From Bacteroidales bacterium (lineage in GTDB: Bacteria > Bacteroidota > Bacteroidia > Bacteroidales > FEN-979), in assembly GCA_025355465.1 (NCBI GenBank), contig JANXZO010000020.1, positions 1 through 64,000 on the forward strand: a stretch of DNA of 64,000 nt, read 5' to 3'. The translations under genes were made by a program, and so were the position numbers. The stretch's first letter is position 1. Every line of letters starts with the position of its first letter. The notes under the pieces were generated by a model. The model had not been told where the DNA came from. It made no database searches and saw only the letters and a program-made list of their open reading frames with translations. Below are positions 15,552 through 24,955 of the stretch, in pieces.

Positions 15552-16925
15552 ATGTTGAAAAAAGGTAACCTGCTCATTGTTGAGGATAATCCGGAGATCC
15601 TCGAGGCATTAGAATTTTTTCTTGAGGATGAATTCAACCTGGTAACCGGATTAAAAAATCCTAACCTGCTGCCTTCCACCCTTCAGTCGGCCGCTTACGA
15701 TATTGTGCTGCTGGATATGAACTTTACCGCTGGAATAAATACCGGGAATGAAGGACTATATTGGCTGTCGGAGGTGATTAATTATGATCCCACCCTGTGT
15801 GTTATTATGATGACTGCCTATGGAGATATCGATCTGGCAGTTAGGGCGGTAAAAAACGGTGCCACTGATTTTGTTCAAAAGCCATGGGACAATGACAGGC
15901 TTCTTGCCACATTGAAGGCTGGTTTGAAAGTTCGCCAATCGAGCATTGATTACAAGAAGAACCATATCAATCACGAACAACTTAATGCGGATCTTGAACA
16001 ACAATTTCCAGAATTTATCGGGGAATGTCCGTCGATTAAACGGATCATGGATATTGTTGACAAGGTATCGCGTACAGATGCCAATATCCTGATCACAGGC
16101 GAGAATGGGACAGGCAAGGGGTTGATCGCAAAGGAGATACATCGCAGATCAGACAGGTCATCCCAGGTAATGGTTACGGTCGACATGTCATCCATCCCGG
16201 TTTCACTTTTTGAGAGCGAGTTGTTTGGACACAAAAAAGGAGCCTTTACGGATGCAAAGCAGGACCGGATCGGGCGTTTTGAGTCGGCGAGCAAAAGTAC
16301 CCTGTTCCTTGATGAGATCGGCAACCTCTCGCTGAACATGCAAACCAAAATACTTAATGTTCTTCAAGAAAGACAGATCGTACCCTTGGGTTCGAATAAA
16401 GTTGTCCCGATCAATGTGCGGCTCATCTGTGCTACTAATAAAAATCTGGAAAGAATGGTGATGGAAGGCTTGTTCCGCCAGGATCTTCTTTTCCGTATCA
16501 ACACCATTCAGGTTGACCTTCCTCCCTTGCGTGAGCGCGGAAACGACATCGATCTGATGGCCGGATTTTTCCTTGACAAATTTTCAGTGAAATATGAAAA
16601 GGGCCAGATGGCATTCAGTAAAGAGGCCATTATTGCGTTAAAATCCTACCCGTGGCCAGGCAATATCCGCGAATTGGAGCACGCCATCGAAAAGGCTGTA
16701 ATACTGGCTGAAGGTGTGATTGTAAAGGTGGATGACCTGTTCCTGAAAAAACTCCCAAATATGAATCCAACAGTTCCGGATTCGCCGGTATCTTTTGATG
16801 ATTACGAGAAGGATATTATCCGAAAATCACTGTTGCGTAACATGGGAAATCTTGCCAGTGCATCACGCGAACTTGGTATTTCGCGGCAGACCATCTACAA
16901 TAAGATGAAAAAATATGGTCTCTAA
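15552..16925 (+). CDS. Sigma-54-dependent response regulator (NtrC family)
   Basis: A 457-residue regulator, start taken at MLKKGNLLIVEDN. The receiver domain (residues 6-120) has the acidic pair ED, phospho-acceptor Asp55 in LLDMNF, Thr in MMTAYG and Lys in VQKPWD. The AAA+ sigma-54 domain has Walker A GENGTGKG, the sigma-contact loop as GAFTDA (usual GAFTGA), Walker B LFLDEIGN and arginine finger LPPLRER. The Fis-type HTH is at the C-terminus (ASRELGISRQTIYNKMKK). It overlaps the kinase gene by 11 bp. A sigma-54 promoter sits before the peptide precursor in the same locus, making that operon the likely target. Confidence 0.93.
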   Translation: MLKKGNLLIVEDNPEILEALEFFLEDEFNLVTGLKNPNLLPSTLQSAAYDIVLLDMNFTAGINTGNEGLYWLSEVINYDPTLCVIMMTAYGDIDLAVRAVKNGATDFVQKPWDNDRLLATLKAGLKVRQSSIDYKKNHINHEQLNADLEQQFPEFIGECPSIKRIMDIVDKVSRTDANILITGENGTGKGLIAKEIHRRSDRSSQVMVTVDMSSIPVSLFESELFGHKKGAFTDAKQDRIGRFESASKSTLFLDEIGNLSLNMQTKILNVLQERQIVPLGSNKVVPINVRLICATNKNLERMVMEGLFRQDLLFRINTIQVDLPPLRERGNDIDLMAGFFLDKFSVKYEKGQMAFSKEAIIALKSYPWPGNIRELEHAIEKAVILAEGVIVKVDDLFLKKLPNMNPTVPDSPVSFDDYEKDIIRKSLLRNMGNLASASRELGISRQTIYNKMKKYGL

Positions 16926-18267
16926 GAGATACTATTATGTTGTTATATTGCGTATCTTGCTAATTGTCATAACCTTAGGCTGTTTTTTTTTCGCTTCCTT
17001 TTACTACCGTAATATTTCAATTCTCGCCATTTTCGCTCTCCTTTCCATTGTGGAGGTAGCCGGATTGGTCGATTACCTGAACAGAATCAATGAGAAACTC
17101 GAAAATTTTTTCATTGCCCATCTGAGTGGCGAGATGACGACCTCCTTCTCAAAGTCTGGCAGGAATGACGAATTCGAAGGTCTTTACAGCTACTTCATCA
17201 GGATCAATACCAAACTTGAAAAGGCCCGTGTTGAAAACGAGGTTCGTAACAACTATTTCAAAACCCTCGTCGACCATGCTGCCGTTGGATTAATATCATT
17301 TACGGAAGACGGCAATGTTGGGTTTTTTAATGACGCTGCAAAAAAAATATTCCGGGTGCAAATTGTCAGGAATCTCGAAAAACTAAACCAGTTCAGAGAG
17401 GGAATGAGCCATTTTCTCGTTCAACTTGAGCCCCATAACATGGAACTGATGAATATTATCATCAATGGGGAACTCATCCAGTTAGCTACGCGCAAAGTGA
17501 CATTCACCGCGGAAGGCAACACGGTACACCTGGTCTCTCTCCAGAATATCAAATCCGAACTCGAACAAAAGGAGGTTGAATCGTGGCAGAAGCTCATCCG
17601 CGTCCTTACCCATGAGATTATGAATTCGATCACCCCGATCACATCGCTGGCTTCCAGCCTCACGCGACTTTTTCAGAATAAGGATTCGAAGGAGGTAAAG
17701 AAAATTGAGGAGGTGACTTCACAAACCCTTGAAAAGACGGTAAAGGGGCTCAATATCATTGCAGGCAGAGGCGAAGGGCTGGTTCAATTTGTTCAGAATT
17801 ACCGGGATGTGACCCGGTTGCCAAAACCACAATTTCATGGAGTCTCGGTAAAGGATCTTCTATTGGTTGTACAGGGTCTGTTTGAGGAGCAACTTGCCAC
17901 GAGTAATATCCGTATGGAAGTAGTTTGCCATCCCTCTTTGTTTATTCAGGCTGATGGTATGCTTTTGCAACAGGTACTTATAAACCTTGTTAAGAATGCA
18001 ATCGAGGCATTTGGCGAAAAACCTGATCCTCTTATCCGACTCTCAGCTCAGACCTTAGCCGACCATACTGTGATAGAAATAATGGACAACGGCAACGGTA
18101 TCCCGCTCGTGGCCATGGAGAACATCTTCGTGCCGTTTTTTACCACGAAAGAGAAGGGATCAGGGATCGGACTGAGTCTGTCGCGTCAGATTATCAGGAT
18201 GCATGGTGGAAGTCTTGATGTACAATCCATCCCGGGCTCCCATACAATTTTTACCATCAAAATCTGA
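16915..18267 (+). CDS. Membrane sensor histidine kinase (NtrY-like)
   Basis: A 450-residue kinase with two N-terminal membrane segments (about residues 5-28 and 32-52) separated by only a few residues, so it has almost no periplasmic sensor. A PAS-like domain follows (about 115-175), then the phospho-acceptor His in LTHEIMNSITP, the N box VLINLVKNAIEAF, and G boxes DNGNGIP and GSGIGLSLS. It should phosphorylate the regulator encoded by the overlapping upstream gene. The signal is probably sensed in the membrane or cytoplasm. It converges on the ABC ATPase gene with a 4-bp gap. Confidence 0.92.
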   Translation: MVSKRYYYVVILRILLIVITLGCFFFASFYYRNISILAIFALLSIVEVAGLVDYLNRINEKLENFFIAHLSGEMTTSFSKSGRNDEFEGLYSYFIRINTKLEKARVENEVRNNYFKTLVDHAAVGLISFTEDGNVGFFNDAAKKIFRVQIVRNLEKLNQFREGMSHFLVQLEPHNMELMNIIINGELIQLATRKVTFTAEGNTVHLVSLQNIKSELEQKEVESWQKLIRVLTHEIMNSITPITSLASSLTRLFQNKDSKEVKKIEEVTSQTLEKTVKGLNIIAGRGEGLVQFVQNYRDVTRLPKPQFHGVSVKDLLLVVQGLFEEQLATSNIRMEVVCHPSLFIQADGMLLQQVLINLVKNAIEAFGEKPDPLIRLSAQTLADHTVIEIMDNGNGIPLVAMENIFVPFFTTKEKGSGIGLSLSRQIIRMHGGSLDVQSIPGSHTIFTIKI

Positions 18268-18271
18268 TCGG

Positions 18272-18943
18272 TTACCTTCTCTCGGTTACAATTTGCCCGT
18301 CGAACAGGTTAACTAACCGGCTGGCGAATTCGGAATCACGCTGAGAATGGGTTACCATAATGATGGTTGCACCTCCTTCGTTAAGCTCGCTAAGTAAATT
18401 CATCACCTCTTCACCACGCGCGGAGTCGAGGTTCCCTGTAGGTTCATCGGCCAGGATCAGCGAGGGCATCGGCACAATGGCCCGTGCTATTGCAACACGC
18501 TGCTGCTGACCGCCCGACAGTTGCACAGGAAAATGATTTCTCCGTGCGATCATTTCGAGTCGTTCAAGTAAGGTTGTTACTCTGGCTTTTCGTTCTCTGG
18601 ATACTATCCCGAGGTACATCAGTGGCAGTTCCACATTTTCGAACACAGTGAGTTCCTCGATCAAGTTGAAATTTTGAAAAATAAACCCTATCTTCTCCTT
18701 TCTCAACCGTGCACGCTTCTTTTCTGTATACTTTGAGACCTCCTCTCCCCGAAAGATAAATTCCCCCGAAGTCGGACTGTCAAGCAGTCCAAGGATATTC
18801 AGCAGTGTGGATTTTCCGCAGCCCGACGGACCCATAATGGCTACGAATTCACCTTCATTCACATGGAAGCTAACATCCTTCAGTGCAATGGTCTCAATTT
18901 CATCGGATTTAAAAATCCTTGTCAGTCCTTTGGTGTGAATCAT
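18272..18943 (-). CDS. ABC transporter ATP-binding protein (MacB/LolD type)
   Basis: A 223-residue ATPase: Walker [13 protein letters not shown], signature [15 protein letters not shown], Walker [13 protein letters not shown], and the H-loop in VTHSQRD. The start at 18943 ([11 protein letters not shown]) is favoured because it overlaps the stop of the 54-residue gene as ATGA; a longer frame adds 23 poor residues. It is the natural partner of the FtsX-type permease encoded at 21300-23684 in the same operon. Together they may export or give immunity to the modified peptide (inference). Confidence 0.92.
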   Translation of the reverse strand: MIHTKGLTRIFKSDEIETIALKDVSFHVNEGEFVAIMGPSGCGKSTLLNILGLLDSPTSGEFIFRGEEVSKYTEKKRARLRKEKIGFIFQNFNLIEELTVFENVELPLMYLGIVSRERKARVTTLLERLEMIARRNHFPVQLSGGQQQRVAIARAIVPMPSLILADEPTGNLDSARGEEVMNLLSELNEGGATIIMVTHSQRDSEFASRLVNLFDGQIVTERR

Positions 18944-19104
18944 TTTGTAATAAACTTTGATAAGGCAAAGATCCCAATGATCGTTAAAGTAAAAATGGCC
19001 ATAATTATCCACATTCCATGTCGGATTATCCAGGCAGGCTCCTTATCTAGAATCTCACGGATCTCCTTGCTGTACTCTTTGTCAACTCTTTCGCTAGTCT
19101 TCAT
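18940..19104 (-). CDS. 54-residue membrane microprotein, HlyD N-terminus-like stub
   Basis: ATG at 19104 to TGA at 18940. Residues YSKEIREILDKEPAWIIRHG, followed by one hydrophobic helix (about 31-50), match the N-terminal cytoplasmic tail and membrane anchor typical of Bacteroidota HlyD-type adaptors that work with C39 exporters (pattern EIxEIL..P.WIIR.G). The periplasmic domain of about 350 residues is missing. The frame is tightly fitted: 3 bp after the exporter gene, and ATGA overlap with the ATPase gene. This suggests a maintained gene rather than debris, perhaps a small anchor or regulator of the exporter. Confidence 0.7.
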   Translation of the reverse strand: MKTSERVDKEYSKEIREILDKEPAWIIRHGMWIIMAIFTLTIIGIFALSKFITK

Positions 19105-19107
19105 CAC

Positions 19108-21300
19108 TCAACCCAGTTCAAGCTGGTTTTTAACCAGATTATAATAAGCCCCCTTTGCAGCAGTCAGCGTTTTGTGGTTGCCGCGTTCTATTATCGACCC
19201 TTTTTCCAGCACAACGATCTGATCGGCATTACGAACCGTACTCAGCCTGTGTGCAACAATTACGACTGTTTTACCCCGGAAAAAAGAATTCAGGTTCTCA
19301 ATGATCTGTCGTTCGTTAAGGGCATCCAGTGAATTGGTCGCTTCGTCAAAAAAGATGTACTCCGGATTGCGATATACAGCCCGGGCGATAAGGATCCGTT
19401 GTTTCTGTCCCATGCTGATGCCGGTGCCATCCTGTCCAATCTTGGTGGCTGTCCCCAGTGGCAGGGTCTCAATAAAATCTGTCAGGTTGGCCATTATTAT
19501 GGCATGGGCCAGTTTTTCCACATCTGGTTCATCATCCCCCATCGCAATATTTCGGACAATAGTATCTGAAAAAATAAATCCTTCCTGCATAACGGCGCCG
19601 CAACGACTTCTCCAAAAGCTTGAACTTAACTTTTCCAGGGGCGTATCTCCCACTAACACAGAACCCTTCACAGGATGGTAAAATCCAAGCAGCATCTTTA
19701 TCAGGGTAGTTTTACCGCTCCCGCTGGAACCCACGATAGCTGTTATTTTTTGTGCCGGGATCTCCAGGTCCAACTCACGGAGTACAAATGGTGAATGCGG
19801 CCCTTCATATTGAAAATCGACATTGTTCACATAAATATCTCTTTCCGCAGGTAGTTCACGCAGTGCCGGCTGTTGGGGATTTTCTTCCTCCGGATGGGCG
19901 TTGATCTCTTCGAGCCGCTCCATGCTTATCCCTGCATCCTGGGCCTCCCGCATAAAGTTAACCATCTGTTCCACAGGGTTGCTCAGTTGTCCGATAATGA
20001 ACTGCACAGCCAGCATCATCCCCAGAGTCAATTCTCCTTTAATCACCAGGTAGGCAGATAGAAATGTGATCAGGATGTCTTTGGTCCGGATGAAAAAGAA
20101 AGCCCCAACACTCTGATATTGTGTAAGAGAAAGACTTTTAAGACTCAATTTGAACAGTTTAGCCTGGATGCGTTCCCATTCCCATCTCTTTTGCTTTTCG
20201 CAATTCTGTAATTTTATCTCCTGCATACCGGTAATCAGCTGGAAGAGGGCACTTTGATTTTCCGATAAGCGGGAAAATCTGAGATAATCGATCTCTTTCC
20301 GTCTCTTCATGAAGAGGTAAACCCATGCGGCATAGAGGAAACTCCCGGTCAGAAAAACGAGAAAGATCATAGTACTGTAAAACAACAGGACGATCCCAAA
20401 AAGAATAAACGTGACTGTTGAAAAGATAATATTCAGGGAACTGACTGCCAGAAAGGATTGAATCCGGTTATGGTCGGTGATCCTCTGCATAAGGTCACCG
20501 ATCATTTTTGAATCGAAAAATCCGATCGGAAGCTTCATGATTTTTATCAGGAAATCGGAGATGAGGGCAATATTGATGCGGGTACTGATGTGGAGCAGAA
20601 CCCACCCGCGAATGAATTCAACAAGTGTAAGTCCAAGGAAGAGCGATAGCTGGGCTAACAACACCAGCGAAATGAAGCTGAGATTCTGATTGCGGATACC
20701 CTTGTCAACGATGGCCTGGGTTAAGAACGGAAAGGCAAGCTGTATAAAACTTCCGAACACCATGCCCAGCAAAAGCTGAAGCATGTATTTTCGATGCGGG
20801 TGAAGGTAGGAGAGGAGGAACCCGAAACGCGATCCGGCAGGTTGATCACCATCACGCAGATGAAATTCCGGCAATGGTTCCATCACCAGACAGACTCCGC
20901 ACGATGTTGACTCTTCCGTGGATAGCCACGATTTGCTGAATTCATCCACCGTAAGTTTGATGCGGCCGTGCGCCGGATCTGCAACATAGAGGAGGGTTTC
21001 ATTTCCGTTTTGCCTGACATCATAAACCACGATAAAATGGTTCTGGCTCCAGTAGGCAATACAGGGGAGTGGAGTTTCATGAAGAAGTTGTTCCATGGTA
21101 ATTTTTACCCCCAATGTGCGGAATCCCAGGTCTTCGGCTGCATCGCTGATCCCCAGCAACGATACTCCGTCCCGGGTGATATGACATTTTTCCCGCAAGG
21201 TTGAAAGCCGGTATACTTTGCCATAATGCCGGGCAATCATTTTAAGGCATGCAGGACCGCAGTCCATTGAATCGTACTGATGATAGAATTGAAATTTCAT
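19108..21300 (-). CDS. C39-peptidase bacteriocin-type ABC exporter (PCAT)
   Basis: A 730-residue exporter that cuts double-glycine leaders and exports the peptide. The N-terminal C39 peptidase has Gln8, Cys14 (MDCGPACLK), His88 (QNHFIVVYD) and Asp108 (VADPAHG). Six membrane helices lie at about 165-440. The ATPase has Walker A GSSGSGKTTL, Walker B YIFFDEATNSLD and a variant signature ISMGQKQR. The precursor in this operon has the matching Gly-Gly leader. It shares one base (TAATG) with the upstream permease gene. Confidence 0.93.
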   Translation of the reverse strand: MKFQFYHQYDSMDCGPACLKMIARHYGKVYRLSTLREKCHITRDGVSLLGISDAAEDLGFRTLGVKITMEQLLHETPLPCIAYWSQNHFIVVYDVRQNGNETLLYVADPAHGRIKLTVDEFSKSWLSTEESTSCGVCLVMEPLPEFHLRDGDQPAGSRFGFLLSYLHPHRKYMLQLLLGMVFGSFIQLAFPFLTQAIVDKGIRNQNLSFISLVLLAQLSLFLGLTLVEFIRGWVLLHISTRINIALISDFLIKIMKLPIGFFDSKMIGDLMQRITDHNRIQSFLAVSSLNIIFSTVTFILFGIVLLFYSTMIFLVFLTGSFLYAAWVYLFMKRRKEIDYLRFSRLSENQSALFQLITGMQEIKLQNCEKQKRWEWERIQAKLFKLSLKSLSLTQYQSVGAFFFIRTKDILITFLSAYLVIKGELTLGMMLAVQFIIGQLSNPVEQMVNFMREAQDAGISMERLEEINAHPEEENPQQPALRELPAERDIYVNNVDFQYEGPHSPFVLRELDLEIPAQKITAIVGSSGSGKTTLIKMLLGFYHPVKGSVLVGDTPLEKLSSSFWRSRCGAVMQEGFIFSDTIVRNIAMGDDEPDVEKLAHAIIMANLTDFIETLPLGTATKIGQDGTGISMGQKQRILIARAVYRNPEYIFFDEATNSLDALNERQIIENLNSFFRGKTVVIVAHRLSTVRNADQIVVLEKGSIIERGNHKTLTAAKGAYYNLVKNQLELG

Positions 21301-23684
21301 TATTCGTATTTCAGTGCGTTTATCGGATTTTCCCTGATTAATCGCATTGTTCTATACAACAGGATCATGGAGACAAATCCTGCGATCGTTAATACAGAAA
21401 TGGCAAATGTAAACCAATGCAGGGTTACCCGGTAATAAAATTCACTCAGCCAGAGACTCATCATATACCATGAGAAAGGGATTGCAATAAGTGCTGCGAT
21501 CCCGATGTAGATAAAAAATTCTTTTTGCATCTGGAAGATAATATCCGGATTGGATGCGCCAAAAATCTTTCGTATGGACATCTCCTTCATCCTGCGCTCT
21601 GAAAGAAGCATCGCAAGTCCGAACAAACCCATGCCTGTGATCAAAAATGCCAGAATGGTGAATGACCCCACCACCCGGGCAAAATTTCTCTCGGATTTGT
21701 AAATATCGCTCAGTTGACGGTCGTAAAATGTGTACTGGAATTGCTGGTCAGGCGCCAGATTTTGCCAGGCAGTTCTGGCTAAAGTGAGAACCTTGTCCTG
21801 GTTGACATAATTATACCGCAGTATCAGTGTCTGGCATCCTTCGGGATTCAGCAACAGCAGGGAGGGGGGGATCCTGGAATGGAGCGTGTGCAGGTTGAAA
21901 TCGCGGGAGACTCCTTTTATTTTAAATTTCCCGATAGAACCACCGATCGGTTGTTTTAGCCTGATCGCTTTCTCCGCCTGTTCATTAATATATGTAACAC
22001 GTATTCCCTCCTGTTTTTCCCTTCTGGACAACTCCTTGCCCTTAACCATAGGGATGTTGAGCGTTTTGAAAAAATCGTAATCAACAGAGGCAATTTCAAA
22101 CTCAACATCCTGGGTAACGGCGCCCGGTAGTTTCATTTTTCGTAACACCGCAGCCGTGGAGGGGGGACTCAGGGATGAACCCGTGAGAGAGAGCACTTCA
22201 GGATGAATCCTGACAGCTTTTTTCAGCTCCTCATACTTCTTAAATTCTGATTGGTTGAAATTGATTAACAGAAGATTCTCCTTGTCACTTGTGTCGTTTT
22301 GAGAAAGGCAGTAGTTAATTTGACGATATACATTGATCAGACCTATCATCAGGACAAGAGTGACAAATAATTGAAAAATTATAAATAATTTGCTGAGACT
22401 GAATTTCTTATAAGAAAAAAACTTCGATTTTAAGGCATCCATCGGGTTCATTGAGGCCAGGAAAAATGCTACATAGGCACCTGAAAAGAAGCCAATTACC
22501 AGTGTAATTCCGGAGAAAACAACGAGATAATAAGGCAAATTTGCAGTATACATGCGGATTTCCTGCCCGAAATAGGGTTCAATGAGCGGAAGGATAAGTC
22601 CAAGAAGGATCATTGATAAGGGAAAGGCGATGAAAGTAAGCAATACTGATTCCGTAAGGATTTGCGATCTGAGATCGGATCGCGTAGCCCCCATCACTTT
22701 CCTCACGCCAATCTCTTTGAAACGAAGAGCTGACCGGGCTGTACTTAGGATAGAATAATTGACACCGGCCAGGAAAAGTATAAATAATGCCAATGATACA
22801 TAGATATATAGATCCTGTTTCTTGCCTTTTCTGACCGCATCGTTTTGAATCTGATCAGAATGAAAATATATATCTCTGATGTTCTGAAAGGAGTATGTGA
22901 TGTGTTGCTTGCGAATTTCAGGCATGGAATTAAGTGCAACCGTTTGTCGCAAAAGGTCACGGTAATTCGTTTCCTGTTTGGTTCTTACATAAATATCCGC
23001 ATAACCATTAGTTAATGAGGTCATTACGTCTTTGTCTGAATATTCATTGTCTTTTAGAATCTTCCGAAAGAGAGCGAGACTTCCGATAATATCAGCAGTG
23101 AATGTTGAATTCCAGGGAAAGTTTCTGTAAACAGCCTCCACTGTAAGGGGATATACGATACCGTTTGTTTTTAATCTGAGTTTTTTACCCACTGCATCGC
23201 CAGAACCGAAATATTTTCGCGCAGTCTTTTCAGATAAGATAATTTTGGAAGAATCGGAGAGAATAGCGCGTGGATCACCTGCAATTATTTGAACTGCAAG
23301 AATGTCAAGCAGGTCGGTATTGGCGCAAATAATGTCTGGCTCTGCTGTAAAAACTACAGATTTACTGACAGTGGCAATTCTCCAAAAATTGCTGAACCGG
23401 ATTGCAATGCCAGCCTTTTCAATCGACCTGATTTTGTCTTTGCATAATTCTGCCAGTGCAATCGGAGCGATTACCTCAGTAAACTGCTTTTTTTTATCCG
23501 TTGAAAGTAACCGGTAGGTCCTGATTGACTCAGGTATGGCGTGGTCGAAAGTGAGTTGGTTAATGGCGGCGATGAGGAGAATAAATGCTGCAGATAGTCC
23601 TAAAACCAGTCCCGACAAGTTGATCATAGTATAGGTTTTGCTTTTACGCAAGAACCTGTATGAGGTGATCAGGTGGTTGAGCAT
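21300..23684 (-). CDS. FtsX/MacB-like ABC transporter permease
   Basis: A 794-residue permease in two halves, each with a periplasmic MacB-type domain and an FtsX membrane domain. The N-terminal helix is at about 20-42, FtsX triplets at about 290-400 and 680-790, and an extra helix lies near 435. Family hallmarks are FKEIGVRKVMGATRSDL and MKEMSIRKIFGASNPDI. It lacks an ATPase and should pair with the ATP-binding protein at 18272-18943. In peptide loci such permeases often give immunity or efflux; that role is inferred here. Confidence 0.9.
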   Translation of the reverse strand: MLNHLITSYRFLRKSKTYTMINLSGLVLGLSAAFILLIAAINQLTFDHAIPESIRTYRLLSTDKKKQFTEVIAPIALAELCKDKIRSIEKAGIAIRFSNFWRIATVSKSVVFTAEPDIICANTDLLDILAVQIIAGDPRAILSDSSKIILSEKTARKYFGSGDAVGKKLRLKTNGIVYPLTVEAVYRNFPWNSTFTADIIGSLALFRKILKDNEYSDKDVMTSLTNGYADIYVRTKQETNYRDLLRQTVALNSMPEIRKQHITYSFQNIRDIYFHSDQIQNDAVRKGKKQDLYIYVSLALFILFLAGVNYSILSTARSALRFKEIGVRKVMGATRSDLRSQILTESVLLTFIAFPLSMILLGLILPLIEPYFGQEIRMYTANLPYYLVVFSGITLVIGFFSGAYVAFFLASMNPMDALKSKFFSYKKFSLSKLFIIFQLFVTLVLMIGLINVYRQINYCLSQNDTSDKENLLLINFNQSEFKKYEELKKAVRIHPEVLSLTGSSLSPPSTAAVLRKMKLPGAVTQDVEFEIASVDYDFFKTLNIPMVKGKELSRREKQEGIRVTYINEQAEKAIRLKQPIGGSIGKFKIKGVSRDFNLHTLHSRIPPSLLLLNPEGCQTLILRYNYVNQDKVLTLARTAWQNLAPDQQFQYTFYDRQLSDIYKSERNFARVVGSFTILAFLITGMGLFGLAMLLSERRMKEMSIRKIFGASNPDIIFQMQKEFFIYIGIAALIAIPFSWYMMSLWLSEFYYRVTLHWFTFAISVLTIAGFVSMILLYRTMRLIRENPINALKYE

Positions 23685-23689
23685 TTCCG

Positions 23690-24955
23690 TTATTGTTCCT
23701 CTTTATAAATGTGACAGAAATTGTATCTTTTCATGAAAATTTCGTAACGGCTGACAGGGGGACATAGAAAATTATAGACACATGAACTACATGGGGAAAC
23801 ACGTTGACGTGTTCTTTCCCAGCTTTTTCCGGTGTTCATTTCCGCTTCTATCATTTCGATGACACCCATCCGGCTAAGGTTACCAAGTGCCGGATCGTTT
23901 ACATTCGCAAAGATAGTTCCATCCGGCATAATGGTGAACTTGCCGAAATCATTTTCATTGAAAGTTATGCGTGAAAAGATCTGTTTCTGATCAGGTTTTG
24001 AACCGGCAATATCATTTGTGGTGATGTAAACATTTTCTTTAAAGAAACCCAGATTTGTTCCATTAAAATAGGGTTTAAAGAACCAGTTCCGGAGGTTAAA
24101 ATGGGCAATCAGTTGCTGGGCCTTTTCAAGATCGGCCATGTCGCTGATAATAAATGTATACTCGACCTTTGTGTTTTTCTTTGCACGACCCTCGACCTTC
24201 TCCATTGTATTCAGGTTTTCCATGTAAAATGGGAAGGAGACGAAAATCGCTGTGGAAGAATTCTTTCCAAAATTATCGAAGTTGATTTGATCTGCCTGAG
24301 GTAGGGAGAGGTGATATTTTACATGGAACTTTGTGGTATTCAGGTACAATACGAGTTCGTCCCAGTCCTGCCATCCCGCGGGATCCGACGAGCATATGTT
24401 AATGGCCAGGGCAGAGACAACGGTGAGTTCTGATAGCAGGCGCTTTACCATCAAAAGGTCCATATTTTTACCATATAGTTCATCTCCAAAGGGAAACGGG
24501 AATTGAAAAAATGCTGTCGGAAAATCCAGGGTAAGCGGTGATTTGCCGGCATTGAGATGAAATGTTATTTCGTGCAGGAAGTTTTCAGGTTTCAGACCTG
24601 ATCTTTCCAAACCTTCCTCATAGGGTTTCAGACGCTGTTTAAATGCAGGCTGCGGTACAAGGCTAACTGGCTTGATCTGTGAAAGGGCGACCGGCAGCAG
24701 GTCGCCCATATGCAGCTTGCGAAGCTGCGCAATGAATTTCATGACCACCGGATTGTCGGTTTCGCCTTTGCTGATCCTGATAACATTGCCATTGGAAACC
24801 TCCAGTAGTTTCCTTACGATGGTCGAAACAACTCCTGACTGATTGTATTCAAGGATCTTGCGATTGAGTGTATTGTAAAATAGCGCATGACCGTTTTGTT
24901 CGGTAAGGTGAACAAATGGCTCAAGGCATAGCCAGTAGTCCGGATCACTTTTCAT
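23690..24955 (-). CDS. Pseudo-radical-SAM protein, GG-Bacteroidales system
   Basis: A 421-residue protein recognised as the partner family of the GG-Bacteroidales peptide system (TIGR04150-like). It resembles a radical SAM/SPASM enzyme in size and layout but lacks the CxxxCxxC cluster motif. The C-terminal SPASM-like cysteines persist: SPCSSCVYNFLCPP and a further Cys in YNFCHIYKE, so an auxiliary FeS cluster may remain. It probably binds substrate or scaffolds the true maturase. Its start overlaps the maturase stop by 11 bp, so the two are made together. Confidence 0.88.
   Translation of the reverse strand: MKSDPDYWLCLEPFVHLTEQNGHALFYNTLNRKILEYNQSGVVSTIVRKLLEVSNGNVIRISKGETDNPVVMKFIAQLRKLHMGDLLPVALSQIKPVSLVPQPAFKQRLKPYEEGLERSGLKPENFLHEITFHLNAGKSPLTLDFPTAFFQFPFPFGDELYGKNMDLLMVKRLLSELTVVSALAINICSSDPAGWQDWDELVLYLNTTKFHVKYHLSLPQADQINFDNFGKNSSTAIFVSFPFYMENLNTMEKVEGRAKKNTKVEYTFIISDMADLEKAQQLIAHFNLRNWFFKPYFNGTNLGFFKENVYITTNDIAGSKPDQKQIFSRITFNENDFGKFTIMPDGTIFANVNDPALGNLSRMGVIEMIEAEMNTGKSWERTRQRVSPCSSCVYNFLCPPVSRYEIFMKRYNFCHIYKEEQ

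Noticed and set aside
16915-18267. Possibility that the kinase and regulator control nitrogen metabolism through gdhA
   Set aside because: gdhA has a clear housekeeping promoter and no sigma-54 motif, whereas the precursor gene does.
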